DNA of 64,000 bases, taken from assembly GCA_001281695.1 (NCBI GenBank), contig LJIE01000002.1:62001-126000 (forward strand), read 5' to 3'. The position numbers were made by a program, and so were the translations under genes. Shown here one piece after another: positions 17,590-26,969 of the stretch. The DNA comes from a bacterium 336/3. Lineage in GTDB: Bacteria > Bacteroidota > Bacteroidia > Cytophagales > Thermonemataceae. Position 1 is the stretch's first letter; each line of letters starts with the position of its first letter. The notes beneath the pieces are model-generated. The model saw only the letters and a list, made by a program, of their open reading frames with translations, made no database searches and was not told where the DNA came from.

Positions 17590-19542
17590 ATGCTTCGCAT
17601 TTATTTGATATTTTTTCTCTCTTTATTCATTTTGAGCAATCTATATGCCCAACAAGTTTATAGTACCAAAAATAAAACAGCTATAAAACTATATGAACAA
17701 GCCCAAGAAGAACTAAAAAGTGGTTATAAAGGCAATAAAAAGGAAAACAGATATGATGAGGCTATTGAACTTTTTGAAAAAGCTATCAAAAAAGATCCTA
17801 AATTCACAGAAGCTCACTTGGCTTTAGCTACTAATTATCAAATATTTGGCAAATACTATGATAAAATGCTCTATCATTACGAGCAAGCCGTAAAGAGCTC
17901 TCCAGATAGTAAAAAAGTCATGGGTGCATATTATACTTTGGCAGGAGAAAGTCTTAAACAAGGTAAATATGATGAAGCCAAGCAATATGCAGAAAAATTT
18001 CTCTCTTTTGGAGATGTTGCAGAAAACTATACAACTGAAGCTAAGAGAATTATTACTTCAACAAACTTTGCCAAAGAAAAAATGGCAAACCCACTGCCAT
18101 TCAAACCAGTCTCTGTGAGTGATAAAATCAATAAAACTGGGCGTTTACAATATTTCCCTGTTCTTACAGCAGATCAAAACATGATATTCTTCACAGCCAT
18201 TGGTCTTCCTAAAAAATCGTATAGTGAAGATATTTACATCAGTGTAAAAATGAATGGTGAATGGCAAGAACCAATGATGCTTTCCAATAGGATTAATAGT
18301 GTAGAAAACGAAGGTACTTGTAGTATTTCCGCTGACGGTAAATTATTGGTTTTTACATCTTGTTTGGGCCGAAAATCCTTTGGAAGTTGTGATTTGTATA
18401 TCAGCAAACTCATTGGCGAAGAGTGGACAGAACCCATCAATATGGGAGAAAACATCAATTCTTCTCATTGGGAATCTCAACCATCCCTTTCTGCTGATGG
18501 AAATACTTTATATTTTATTTCTGATAAAAACAAACGTAGTGGAAAAGACATTTTTGTCAGTTATCGAAATGCTCAAGGTGAATGGTCTCCAGCAGAAGTT
18601 CTTCCTAATTCTATCAATACAAACAAAGATGAGTTTTCACCTTTTATTCATGCAAATGGGAAAACTTTATTTTTCTCTTCTAATGGACATATTGGTTTGG
18701 GAGGTTTAGATTTATTTTCTTCAGAATTAGACCGTAATCAGTGGAGTATACCCCAAAACTTGGGTTACCCTATCAATAACCATCTTGACCAAGTTTCTTT
18801 ATTTGTTACAGCAGATGGTAAAAAAGGATATTATGCTGATGAGAAGAGAAATGGAAATTTAGATATTTCAGCAAATATTCTTGAGTTTGAGATGCCAGAA
18901 CCTGTAACTGTAAAAATAAAAACACAGTATCTCAAAGGCAGGGTAATAGATGCCAAAACAAAACAATTATTGGAAGCAAATATAGACTTAATCAATCTTG
19001 CCAACAATAAAAAAGAGAGTTCTGTATTATCTGATAAATACAAAGGCACTTATTTACTTGTACTCAATGAACAAACAGAATATGCTTTAGAAGTTCATAA
19101 AAAAGGTTATGCCTTTAAAAGCCTTCGTTTTGATTATTCCAATAAAAAAGCTGATGATTTAAAACCCATTGAATTGGATATTTTATTAAATCCAATAGAA
19201 AAAGGGACAATCTTTGTATTGAATAATATCTTTTTTGATAGTGGTAAATGGGATGTAAGAGATAAGTCAAAATCTGAATTGGATGAACTTATTTTATTTA
19301 TGCAAGATAACCCACAAGTACGTGGCGAAATATCTGGACACACAGATAATGTAGGTGAAAAGAAAGCAAATTTAGATTTATCGCTCAAAAGAGCCAAATC
19401 TGTTTATGATTATCTAATTAAGGGTGGAATCCCTGCTAATAGGCTTGTTTTCAAAGGCTATGGAGATTCTCAACCAACAGCCCCCAACGATACAGAAGAA
19501 AACAAACAATTAAATAGAAGAATCGAGTTTAAAATATTGTAG
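17590..19542 (+). CDS. PorE-like TPR / PD40 beta-propeller / OmpA-domain protein
   Basis: 650 aa from the ATG at 17590, which begins a clear signal peptide (LRIYLIFFLSLFILSNLYAQ). The longer frame from 17515 lies inside queE and is not used. Domains in order: TPR repeats (about 30-165), PD40/WD40-like repeats (about 180-430, with repeated ADGxxLxFxS motifs), a carboxypeptidase-regulatory-like beta domain (about 450-540), and a C-terminal OmpA peptidoglycan-binding domain (about 545-650, GHTDN...RAKSVYDYL...NRRIEF). This order is that of PorE, an outer-membrane-associated component of the type IX secretion system, but Bacteroidota carry several paralogues with the same layout. Confidence 0.85.
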   Translation: MLRIYLIFFLSLFILSNLYAQQVYSTKNKTAIKLYEQAQEELKSGYKGNKKENRYDEAIELFEKAIKKDPKFTEAHLALATNYQIFGKYYDKMLYHYEQAVKSSPDSKKVMGAYYTLAGESLKQGKYDEAKQYAEKFLSFGDVAENYTTEAKRIITSTNFAKEKMANPLPFKPVSVSDKINKTGRLQYFPVLTADQNMIFFTAIGLPKKSYSEDIYISVKMNGEWQEPMMLSNRINSVENEGTCSISADGKLLVFTSCLGRKSFGSCDLYISKLIGEEWTEPINMGENINSSHWESQPSLSADGNTLYFISDKNKRSGKDIFVSYRNAQGEWSPAEVLPNSINTNKDEFSPFIHANGKTLFFSSNGHIGLGGLDLFSSELDRNQWSIPQNLGYPINNHLDQVSLFVTADGKKGYYADEKRNGNLDISANILEFEMPEPVTVKIKTQYLKGRVIDAKTKQLLEANIDLINLANNKKESSVLSDKYKGTYLLVLNEQTEYALEVHKKGYAFKSLRFDYSNKKADDLKPIELDILLNPIEKGTIFVLNNIFFDSGKWDVRDKSKSELDELILFMQDNPQVRGEISGHTDNVGEKKANLDLSLKRAKSVYDYLIKGGIPANRLVFKGYGDSQPTAPNDTEENKQLNRRIEFKIL

Positions 19543-19559
19543 ATTTCGTTTCAAACAAT

Positions 19560-20237
19560 ATGAATGTAGTTGCTTCATTTGCAAAAGAACATAATCGTAT
19601 AGCGATTTCATTGATTATCATACTTTCTACATTATTAAGCACATTTGCTTTTGTTGCGGGCATGATTTGGTCTATGATGAACTATTCTTTATCAAAATAT
19701 CTGATTGTAGTTGTTTCTATTGTAATGTTATTTTCTGCTTTCTACTACTACAAATATTCTTTAGGTTATTTTCAAAAAAAAATCGCAATTTTTATCCTTT
19801 ATCAAGGTACAATCATTTTATTTTTTAATGGAGGTTTTGAGCAAATGCAAAATGCTGAAACACCCATAAATACTAAAAAATCCCCTGTTTTATTAGCAAG
19901 TATAGCCCATCCTATTCTTCAGGATACCCCTTTTCTTCGTAAGATTCTAAAAAAACATAAAAAATCTATCCGAATAATTATACAAAAAATTGCCTCTAAA
20001 AAGTGGGGGATTTTTGGCAGAACTTTATTGATGATACTTGTTTTGATAGTTTTGGCAGGTCTTGGTATTTTACTGGCTATGTTATCCTGTTCTTTACTTT
20101 GTGCTGGTTATGGTGTAGCTTCTGTAGCAGTTTTACTTGGAGGGGCTGGACTGATAACATGGTTGGGAATTATTATCATCAAAGCTATTTGGAAAAAATA
20201 TCGAAAACCCAAAGTTATTTCTCAAAATATTCAATAA
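19560..20237 (+). CDS. Small membrane protein of unknown function
   Basis: 225 aa. Hydrophobic segments lie at about residues 14-37, 47-63, 74-90, 155-178 and 180-207, with basic stretches between them and a basic C-terminus (KAIWKKYRKPK). The C-terminal half has a Cys-containing, Gly-rich pattern (LSCSLLCAGYGVASVAVLLGGAG) reminiscent of short uncharacterised Bacteroidota membrane proteins. It starts 17 bases after the PorE-like gene and ends one base before pyrR, so the three are likely cotranscribed. I do not recognise a characterised family. Confidence 0.6.
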   Translation: MNVVASFAKEHNRIAISLIIILSTLLSTFAFVAGMIWSMMNYSLSKYLIVVVSIVMLFSAFYYYKYSLGYFQKKIAIFILYQGTIILFFNGGFEQMQNAETPINTKKSPVLLASIAHPILQDTPFLRKILKKHKKSIRIIIQKIASKKWGIFGRTLLMILVLIVLAGLGILLAMLSCSLLCAGYGVASVAVLLGGAGLITWLGIIIIKAIWKKYRKPKVISQNIQ

Positions 20238-20238
20238 A

Positions 20239-20784
20239 ATGCAACAAAAAGCCGTTATCAACCAAGATTTTTTAAGCATTATACTCAAACGTTTATGCCA
20301 TGAACTCATTGAGAGTCATGAGGATTTCAACAATACAGTGTTATTGGGCATTCAACCCAAAGGTGTTTTTGTAGCCCAAAGAATAGAAAAAGAGTTGGAA
20401 CAAATTACAGGCAAAAAAGTACCCCTTGGTTTTTTAGATATTACTTTTTTTAGGGACGATTTTAAAAAAAGAGAAAAACCTCTTTCTGCAAACTCTACAC
20501 AAATTAATTTTCTGATTGAAGGTAAAAAAGTGATTCTGATTGATGATGTGCTTTATACAGGCAGAACAGTCAGGGCAGCCTTAGATGCTATGCTTGCCTT
20601 TGGCAGACCAGAAAGTGTCGATTTTTTGGTATTGATTGATAGAACTTACACTCGCAATCTACCTATTGAAGCCAAATATGTAGGCAAAGCTGTCAATACA
20701 ATGGCTTCTGAGCGTGTAAAAGTAGAACTCAAAGAACAAGGACACGAACAAGATTGCATTTGGCTTGTAAAAAATACAGACTAA
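20239..20784 (+). CDS. pyrR: PyrR-type phosphoribosyltransferase
   Basis: 181 aa, the usual PyrR size. PyrR is a type I phosphoribosyltransferase with uracil phosphoribosyltransferase activity; in Firmicutes it also attenuates pyr mRNA. The PRPP-binding loop VILIDDVLYTGRTVRAAL is near residues 97-114, preceded by the PyrR pattern GFLDITFFRDDF near 70. No pyr operon genes or PyrR-binding loop are evident here, so an enzymatic role is more likely than RNA-based regulation in this context. It begins directly after the preceding membrane gene. Confidence 0.9.
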   Translation: MQQKAVINQDFLSIILKRLCHELIESHEDFNNTVLLGIQPKGVFVAQRIEKELEQITGKKVPLGFLDITFFRDDFKKREKPLSANSTQINFLIEGKKVILIDDVLYTGRTVRAALDAMLAFGRPESVDFLVLIDRTYTRNLPIEAKYVGKAVNTMASERVKVELKEQGHEQDCIWLVKNTD

Positions 20785-20866
20785 TTATCAAAAAAATATT
20801 TGAATATTTCAAAGACTGCTTAATTTTGCTTATTCTTCTACTAAAAACATTAAAATAATTTCTAAT

Positions 20867-22261
20867 ATGGATTTCAGAATAGAAAAAGACACTATGGGTG
20901 AGGTACAAGTACCTGCTCATGTTTATTGGGGTGCTCAAACTGAACGTAGTCGTAATAATTTTAAAATAGGAGCAGAAGGCTCTATGCCTAGAGAAGTAAT
21001 TTATGCTTTTGCTTACCTAAAAAAAGCTGCTGCTTTAGCTAATCATGAGTTAGGAGTTTTATCCAAAGAAAAAGCAGACATGATTGCTAGTGCTTGTGAT
21101 GCAATTTTGGCAGGCAAGTTAGATGACCAATTTCCTTTGGTTATTTGGCAAACTGGTTCGGGTACACAATCAAACATGAATGTAAATGAAGTAGTTGCTT
21201 ATTATGCTCATGTACAGTCAGGTGGTAACTTAGCTGATGAGAAAAAAGTTTTACACCCTAACGATGATGTAAACAAATCTCAGTCATCTAATGACACCTA
21301 CCCTACTGCTATGCATATAGCAGCCTATAAAATGGCTGTAGATGTTACTATCCCAGGTATGGAATTACTTGCCAATACGCTTTCTAAAAAGGTAGAGGCT
21401 TTCAATGATATTGTAAAAACTGGTCGTACACACTTCATGGATGCTACTCCTCTTACTTTGGGACAAGAGTTTTCGGGTTATGTACAACAAATCAAAAATA
21501 GCATCAGAGCTATTAAGAACTCTTTAGAAATGGTCAAAGAGCTTGCTTTAGGTGGTACTGCCGTAGGTACTGGCTTGAATGCTCCCAAAGGTTATGATGT
21601 ACTAGTTGCTAAAAAAATTGCAGAACTTACTGGTTATCCGTTTGTTACAGCACCCAATAAATTTGAAGCCTTGGCTGCACACGATGCAATGGTAGAGCTT
21701 TCTGGAGCATTGAAACGTTCAGCAGTAGCTTTGATGAAAATAGCCAACGATATTCGTATGCTATCTTCAGGACCTCGTTCTGGTATCGGAGAAATTATCA
21801 TTCCTGATAACGAACCAGGTTCATCTATTATGCCAGGTAAAGTAAATCCGACTCAGCCTGAAGCACTTTCAATGGTTTGTTGTCAAGTAATAGGAAATGA
21901 TGTAGCCGTTTCAATAGGTGGCTCAAATGGTCATTTTGAGTTGAATGTATTCAAACCATTGATAGCTTACAATGTACTCATGTCAGCTCGTTTATTGGGA
22001 GATGCTTGTGTATCATTTAATAACAAATGTGCAGAAGGTATTGAGCCAAATCACAGCATCATTCAGAAGCATTTAGAAAACTCTTTAATGCTTGTAACAG
22101 CTCTTAATCCTCATATTGGATACGAAAATGCTGCAAAAATTGCTAAAAAAGCTCACAAAGAAAACAAAACACTTCGTGAAGCTGCTATTGAACTTGGTTT
22201 GGTTACCAACGAGCAATTTGATGCTTGGGTAATACCTAAAAATATGGTTGGAAATCTTTAA
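20867..22261 (+). CDS. fumC: Class II fumarate hydratase FumC
   Basis: 464 aa, normal length. It hydrates fumarate to malate in the TCA cycle. Motifs: [13 protein letters not shown] near residue 103, [11 protein letters not shown] near 143, [20 protein letters not shown] near 186, and the superfamily signature [16 protein letters not shown] near 320. The TQPE ending fits fumarases rather than aspartases (which usually read VIPE). It appears to be a single-gene unit with a strong terminator immediately downstream. Confidence 0.95.
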   Translation: MDFRIEKDTMGEVQVPAHVYWGAQTERSRNNFKIGAEGSMPREVIYAFAYLKKAAALANHELGVLSKEKADMIASACDAILAGKLDDQFPLVIWQTGSGTQSNMNVNEVVAYYAHVQSGGNLADEKKVLHPNDDVNKSQSSNDTYPTAMHIAAYKMAVDVTIPGMELLANTLSKKVEAFNDIVKTGRTHFMDATPLTLGQEFSGYVQQIKNSIRAIKNSLEMVKELALGGTAVGTGLNAPKGYDVLVAKKIAELTGYPFVTAPNKFEALAAHDAMVELSGALKRSAVALMKIANDIRMLSSGPRSGIGEIIIPDNEPGSSIMPGKVNPTQPEALSMVCCQVIGNDVAVSIGGSNGHFELNVFKPLIAYNVLMSARLLGDACVSFNNKCAEGIEPNHSIIQKHLENSLMLVTALNPHIGYENAAKIAKKAHKENKTLREAAIELGLVTNEQFDAWVIPKNMVGNL

Positions 22262-22264
22262 TTT

Positions 22265-22302
22265 CAAAGCCCTTTATTGCAAAAATAATAAAGGGCTTTA
22301 TT
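22265..22302 (+). terminator. Terminator after fumC
   Basis: AAAGCCCTTTATT pairs with AATAAAGGGCTTT around a short A-rich loop, followed by a T-rich tract, starting four bases after the fumC stop. Confidence 0.85.
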
Positions 22303-22317
22303 TATATGCTTATTTTT

Positions 22318-22887
22318 ATGGAAAGAAGAAAATTTGTAAAAAAGGCTCTTTATACTGCCACAGGGTTGGCAGTTGTGAGTGGAGGAGCAACTGGCTTTTT
22401 TCATTATCATTTTTCTGATAGAAACAATGCCAAAAGAGTTCTGAATTTTAGCAATTTGCAAGAAGCTTTGAACGAATTAGATAAAATTGAAAAAGCTGCT
22501 GAACTTCAAATTGCAGGCGATTGGTCTTTGTATCAGAATCTTATTCATTGTACACAAAGTATAGAGTTTTCCCTATTGGGTTACCCTGAAAACAAACCAA
22601 AGTTATTTCAGAATACTATCGGAAAGTTGGTTTTTCATAAATTTGAAGGACAAGGCTATATGCGACACAATCGGAATGAACCCATTCCCAAAGCTCCTGA
22701 AATTATCAAGAATGGGGATATCAAAGAAGCTTTTACAAAACTTCGTAAAACTATTTCCGATTTCGAGAAATTTCAAGGAAATTTAGCTCCTCATTTTGCT
22801 TATGGTGTGCTTACCAAAGCAGAATATACAAAAGCTCACGCATTTCATTTAGCTGACCATTTTTCAGCTATGGATTACAAAATTTAA
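22318..22887 (+). CDS. DUF1569 (DinB-like) protein with Tat-type leader
   Basis: 189 aa from the ATG at 22318, chosen over the frame start at 22306 because it places MERRKFVKKALYTATGLAVV at the very N-terminus. RRKFVKK followed by a hydrophobic stretch resembles a twin-arginine signal. The C-terminal part, HFAYGVLTKAEYTKAHAFHLADHF, carries the His pattern of the DinB/DUF1569 four-helix bundle, presumed to bind metal. Function is unknown. It is followed 11 bases later by the GT39-like gene. A DinB-like domain with a Tat leader implies an exported metalloprotein, which is inference. Confidence 0.7.
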   Translation: MERRKFVKKALYTATGLAVVSGGATGFFHYHFSDRNNAKRVLNFSNLQEALNELDKIEKAAELQIAGDWSLYQNLIHCTQSIEFSLLGYPENKPKLFQNTIGKLVFHKFEGQGYMRHNRNEPIPKAPEIIKNGDIKEAFTKLRKTISDFEKFQGNLAPHFAYGVLTKAEYTKAHAFHLADHFSAMDYKI

Positions 22888-22898
22888 CACATTCATTC

Positions 22899-24599
22899 AT
22901 GTTATTAGACAGCCAGCAAAAAAATTATATTAAGTTTTTACCCTTTGCACTGATTTATGGGGTGCATTTGGTTGGAGCATTCAATGATGTCATGGAAATA
23001 GATGCAGCTCAATATGCTGCTATTTCTTGGGAGATGTCAGAGACAAACAACTTTTTAGAAACGAGACAACGAGGGGCAGACTATTTGGACAAACCCCCTT
23101 TGTTATTCTGGATTTCAAGCATCAGTTTTAAGCTTTTTGGTTATAATAATTTTGCCTATCGCTTCATTCCTACATTGCTTTCATTTTTAGGGGCTTATGC
23201 TACTTTTAAACTTGCAAGAATTTATTATAGTTATCAGGTAGCCTATTTATCAGCACTTTTATTAGCTTCTTGTCAAGCTGTATTCTTGATGAATCAGGAT
23301 TTACGAACTGACAATATGCTTACTACATTTGTAGTCTTTTCTATCTGGCAATTAGCTGCTTATTTTCAAAGTAAAAAATGGCTTTATTTGATAGGTGGTT
23401 TTGTAGGAGTTGGGCTAGCCATGCTTTCCAAAGGCCCTATTGGGCTTGTAATACCAATTTTGGCGTTTGCCAGCGATTTTGCAGCAAAACGCCAATGGGC
23501 AAATTTTTTCAAATGGCAGTATTTGGTGGGTTTGGTAGTGTTGGGCTTGGTTTTGTTGCCCATGAGCATTGGTTTGTATCAACAATTTGATTTGCATCCC
23601 GAAAAAACGGTTAATAGCCTCACCAATGTTTCAGGATTAAAGTTTTTTTATTGGACTCAAAGTTTTGGAAGAATTACAGGCGAAAATGTTTGGAGTAACA
23701 ATCCTGACCCATTTTTTTTAGTACATACTACACTATGGAGTTTTCTGCCTTGGTCGTTTTTCTTGGTGATAGCGTTTATTTGCGAAACTCGAGATATTTT
23801 TAAAAATAAATTCAAGAAATTAGAAGAAAACAAAGAAATTTTACTTTGGGCTGGGTTTACACTTACTTTTATTGCTCTTTCACGTTCCAAATATCAGTTA
23901 AACCATTATATCTATGTGGTTTATCCTTTTGGAGCCATCATGACTGCCAAATGGATTGAAAAAATGGTCTTATGGTCTAAAAAGTGGCTAAATTTCTTCA
24001 ATATTTGGTTAAACTTTCAAATCATTTTGCTCATATTTTTAGCTGGCGTACTCGGATTTTGGTGTTTCCCTATCGAAAATTGGTGGGTAAGTGCTTTAAT
24101 CATTACTTTTTTTGGATTTGCTCTTTATACTTCTGTAAAAAGTAAAAACCTCATTGAGAAATTCGTTTTACCCTCCTTTTTTGCTATTTTAGCTGTCAAT
24201 ACACTGATGAATGGTTGGGTATATCCTTACTTACTTGATAATTTTCAAACAGAATCCATTGTCATGAAAGACATCAAAAAAAGCCCAGAGTTAGTCAATT
24301 TAGATAACTTTTATATTGTATCAGGCGATTTGATGGGAAATACGCCTGATTTCTATGCTCAAAGAGTAGTCAAGCATGTAGGTACATTGGATGAAATTCC
24401 CAATAAAAGCAAGGTTTGGATTTTCTGTGACGATAATTTTTATCAAAATACACTCAGGAAAGCAACCAATGTTCAAGTATTAGAAAAAGAAATATATAAC
24501 GATTTTCATATTTCGGTACTCACCCCCGAATTCTTAAACCCGAATACACGAAACCAGTATACCAAAAAGACTTATCTGTTAAATATCATTAAAAACTAA
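22899..24599 (+). CDS. GT39/ArnT-like dolichyl-phosphate-mannose-type glycosyltransferase
   Basis: 566 aa integral membrane protein with about ten or more transmembrane segments. The N-terminal loop has the GT-C catalytic acidic pattern (NDVMEIDAAQYAAISWEMSE, residues near 28-47) and then GADYLDKPPLLFW, a signature of the PMT/ArnT family. These enzymes move sugars from polyprenyl-phosphate donors to lipid A, proteins or glycans on the outer face of the inner membrane. A hydrophilic C-terminal domain of about 100 residues follows the membrane part. Donor and acceptor are unknown. Confidence 0.88.
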   Translation: MLLDSQQKNYIKFLPFALIYGVHLVGAFNDVMEIDAAQYAAISWEMSETNNFLETRQRGADYLDKPPLLFWISSISFKLFGYNNFAYRFIPTLLSFLGAYATFKLARIYYSYQVAYLSALLLASCQAVFLMNQDLRTDNMLTTFVVFSIWQLAAYFQSKKWLYLIGGFVGVGLAMLSKGPIGLVIPILAFASDFAAKRQWANFFKWQYLVGLVVLGLVLLPMSIGLYQQFDLHPEKTVNSLTNVSGLKFFYWTQSFGRITGENVWSNNPDPFFLVHTTLWSFLPWSFFLVIAFICETRDIFKNKFKKLEENKEILLWAGFTLTFIALSRSKYQLNHYIYVVYPFGAIMTAKWIEKMVLWSKKWLNFFNIWLNFQIILLIFLAGVLGFWCFPIENWWVSALIITFFGFALYTSVKSKNLIEKFVLPSFFAILAVNTLMNGWVYPYLLDNFQTESIVMKDIKKSPELVNLDNFYIVSGDLMGNTPDFYAQRVVKHVGTLDEIPNKSKVWIFCDDNFYQNTLRKATNVQVLEKEIYNDFHISVLTPEFLNPNTRNQYTKKTYLLNIIKN

Positions 24600-24611
24600 A
24601 TTTAAAGAAGT

Positions 24612-25496
24612 ATGTCTTTCAGTGAGTATTTAGCCAAAATGGCAGGATTAAACGACCCTGTTACCTATGCAATTCCTCTTTTTATTATTGCCGTTTTGGT
24701 TGAGCTTTTTATTGATGTAAAGGAAAAACTCCAAGTTTATCATAAGACAGAAGCTTGGGCTTCCATTGCAATGGGGGCTGGCTCAGTGGTGATTAATTTA
24801 TTCACCAAATTTATGTACTTTGTGTTGTTTAGTTATATCTACGAAAATTGGGCTTTCTGGCAATTGGGGGTTGTTTGGTGGGTATGGCTCATTGCTTTTT
24901 TTGCTGACGATTTTTCATTTTATTGGCATCATAGATTAAGCCATGAAATCCGAATTTTGTGGGCTGCTCATTCCAATCATCATTCTTCACAAGATTATAA
25001 TTTGGCAGTTGCCTTACGCCAAAGTTGGACAGAAGGCATTTATAAGTTTTTCTTCTATGCTTGGATGCCTTTGGTTGGCATTCATCCAATCATAATTTTT
25101 ACGCTCGCTTCCATTAGTTTAATCTATCAGTTTTTTTTGCATACACAGGTCGTAAAAAAACTTGGTTTTTTAGAGTGGTTTATGAATACGCCTTCGCATC
25201 ACAGGGTGCATCATGGAACAAATTTGCAGTATTTGGACAGAAACCATGCTGGTATTCTGATTATTTGGGATAGGCTTTTTGGCACTTTTGAACCTGAAAA
25301 AGAGAAAGTTATTTATGGTCTTACCAAAAACATTGAAACCAGCAACCCTATCAGAATTGCCACAGCAGAATTTGAAAGCATTGCCAAAGATCTTCAAAAA
25401 GCACATAAATGGTCTGATAAAATTAAGTATTTACTCAAACCACCAGGTTGGAGTCATGATGGTTCAACCAAAACGACCAAAGATTTACAAAATTAA
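24612..25496 (+). CDS. Fatty acid hydroxylase / sterol desaturase family protein
   Basis: 294 aa. Three to four membrane segments and the diiron histidine motifs of the FA_hydroxylase superfamily: HHRLSHE near residue 118, HSNHH near 131 and HHRVHHG near 202. Members hydroxylate or desaturate lipids, sterols or carotenoids. The gene is convergent with crtZ, another diiron hydroxylase of the same superfamily, but the two are not in one operon. It starts 12 bases after the GT39-like gene. The substrate cannot be assigned. Confidence 0.88.
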   Translation: MSFSEYLAKMAGLNDPVTYAIPLFIIAVLVELFIDVKEKLQVYHKTEAWASIAMGAGSVVINLFTKFMYFVLFSYIYENWAFWQLGVVWWVWLIAFFADDFSFYWHHRLSHEIRILWAAHSNHHSSQDYNLAVALRQSWTEGIYKFFFYAWMPLVGIHPIIIFTLASISLIYQFFLHTQVVKKLGFLEWFMNTPSHHRVHHGTNLQYLDRNHAGILIIWDRLFGTFEPEKEKVIYGLTKNIETSNPIRIATAEFESIAKDLQKAHKWSDKIKYLLKPPGWSHDGSTKTTKDLQN

Positions 25497-25521
25497 AAGC
25501 CTTACTAAGTAAGGCTTTTTT
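25495..25521. terminator. Bidirectional terminator between hydroxylase and crtZ
   Basis: AAAAGCCTTACT pairs with AGTAAGGCTTTT around a single-base centre, giving A- and T-tracts on either side. It fills the 23-base gap between the two convergent stop codons. Confidence 0.8.
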
Positions 25522-25993
25522 ATAATTCAACTTTTTCTGTCGGACTTGTTGGATGATATTTTTTAGGGGCATACAAAAATCCAAAGGCTTCTGCTCCATC
25601 TTTGCCCAAATGTTTGTGATGAACCTTGTGAGCTCTAATCATTCTACGCAGGTATGGGCTTTTAGCAATAAACTTAATCTTTACTCTTCTGTGTACCAAT
25701 ATATCGTGAAATAGAACATAGAAAATTCCATATCCCAAAATTCCGAAGCCTACCCATTTCAAAAATGCTAATTGTGCAAACTCAAAACCTACAATAATTG
25801 TAGCCATCGAAGGTACACTAAAAACAACTGCAAAAAGATCATTTCTTTCAAAAAAACCATGTCTGGGACTGTGGTGCGATTTGTGCCATGACCATAAAAA
25901 ACCATGCATAATATATTTGTGTGTAAACCAAGCTGCTCCCTCCATTAAGAAAAAAGTAGCAACCATCAAAAATATATTGAAAGCTAATTCCAT
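25520..25993 (-). CDS. crtZ: Beta-carotene hydroxylase CrtZ
   Basis: 157 aa, the typical CrtZ length. It adds hydroxyls at C3/C3' of beta-carotene to make zeaxanthin. Diiron His motifs are visible: HKYIMHG near 25, HKSHHSPRHGFFERND near 38, HDILVHRR near 98 and HKVHHKH near 123. Four hydrophobic helices fit the membrane topology. The gene is directly downstream (7 bases) of ispH on the same strand, so isoprenoid supply and xanthophyll formation appear to be co-expressed. The organism is probably yellow to orange pigmented. Confidence 0.92.
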   Translation of the reverse strand: MELAFNIFLMVATFFLMEGAAWFTHKYIMHGFLWSWHKSHHSPRHGFFERNDLFAVVFSVPSMATIIVGFEFAQLAFLKWVGFGILGYGIFYVLFHDILVHRRVKIKFIAKSPYLRRMIRAHKVHHKHLGKDGAEAFGFLYAPKKYHPTSPTEKVEL

Positions 25994-26000
25994 ATTTTAT

Positions 26001-26846
26001 TTAAAATTGTTCTATTACTTCTTTTACTTGTTCCATCAACCACATAGGAGTGGAAGTTGCCCCACAAATTCCTATAGTTTCATTTTTACCAAACCATTCT
26101 TGTTTAATATCGTCAGGGTTTGAAACAAAATAAGTGTTCGGATTGGTTTGTTTGCAGACTTCATATAAAACCTTTCCGTTAGATGATTTTGTGCCTGCTA
26201 CAAAGATAATTTTATCGTAAAATTGTGCAAAATCTCTTAATTCAGTATCTCTGTTTGATACTTGTCTACAAATAGTATCATTGGCATCTACTTCAATTCC
26301 TTCTTGTTCTAATTTTTCTTTGATTTCGTAGAATTTATCTGTACTCTTAGTAGTTTGACTATAAAGAGTAAGTTTTGAAGGTAGTTTATCGACTTCCAAC
26401 TCTGTAATATCCTGAAAGACAAAAGCATTGTTATTAGTTTGCCCTAGAAGACCTATAATTTCTGCATGACCATGTTTACCATAAATATAAATACTCTCAT
26501 TTTTATCGTAAGAGTTTTTGATACGGTTTTGGAGTTTTAATACAACTGGACACGAAGCATCTATCAATTCAAGGTTATTTTCTAATGCTAACTCATAAGT
26601 AGAAGGAGGCTCTCCATGAGCTCTAATTAATACTTTTTCGTTTTGGAGTTCTTTAAGATATTCGTGATTGATAATTTTCAAACCTTTGTTTTGTAATCTT
26701 TTTACTTCTTCATCATTATGCACTATATCCCCAAGGCAATATAATTTACCCTCTTGTTCCAGAATATCTTCTGCCATTTCGATGGCATACACTACACCAA
26801 AACAAAAGCCCGAATGTTTATCTATAGTAACTTGGAGATTAAGCAT
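26001..26846 (-). CDS. ispH: 4-hydroxy-3-methylbut-2-enyl diphosphate reductase IspH
   Basis: 281 aa. Last enzyme of the MEP isoprenoid pathway, reducing HMBPP to IPP and DMAPP with an iron-sulfur cluster. Cluster ligands are Cys15 (GFCFGV), Cys99 (DASCPVV) and Cys193 (DTICRQVSNR). The catalytic Glu lies in GHAEIIGLLGQ near 129 and the C-terminal motif CGATSTP near 262. Length and motif order are standard. Forms a two-gene unit with crtZ. Confidence 0.95.
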   Translation of the reverse strand: MLNLQVTIDKHSGFCFGVVYAIEMAEDILEQEGKLYCLGDIVHNDEEVKRLQNKGLKIINHEYLKELQNEKVLIRAHGEPPSTYELALENNLELIDASCPVVLKLQNRIKNSYDKNESIYIYGKHGHAEIIGLLGQTNNNAFVFQDITELEVDKLPSKLTLYSQTTKSTDKFYEIKEKLEQEGIEVDANDTICRQVSNRDTELRDFAQFYDKIIFVAGTKSSNGKVLYEVCKQTNPNTYFVSNPDDIKQEWFGKNETIGICGATSTPMWLMEQVKEVIEQF

Positions 26847-26969
26847 ATTATAAAATGAGTTTGCACAATATACTCAAAAACTCAAACAATTGTTTAAAAA
26901 AAATACGAAAAAATTTTGTTAAGATTTTATGAAATTAAAAAGTGATAGCTTTTGGCTACCACTTTAATC

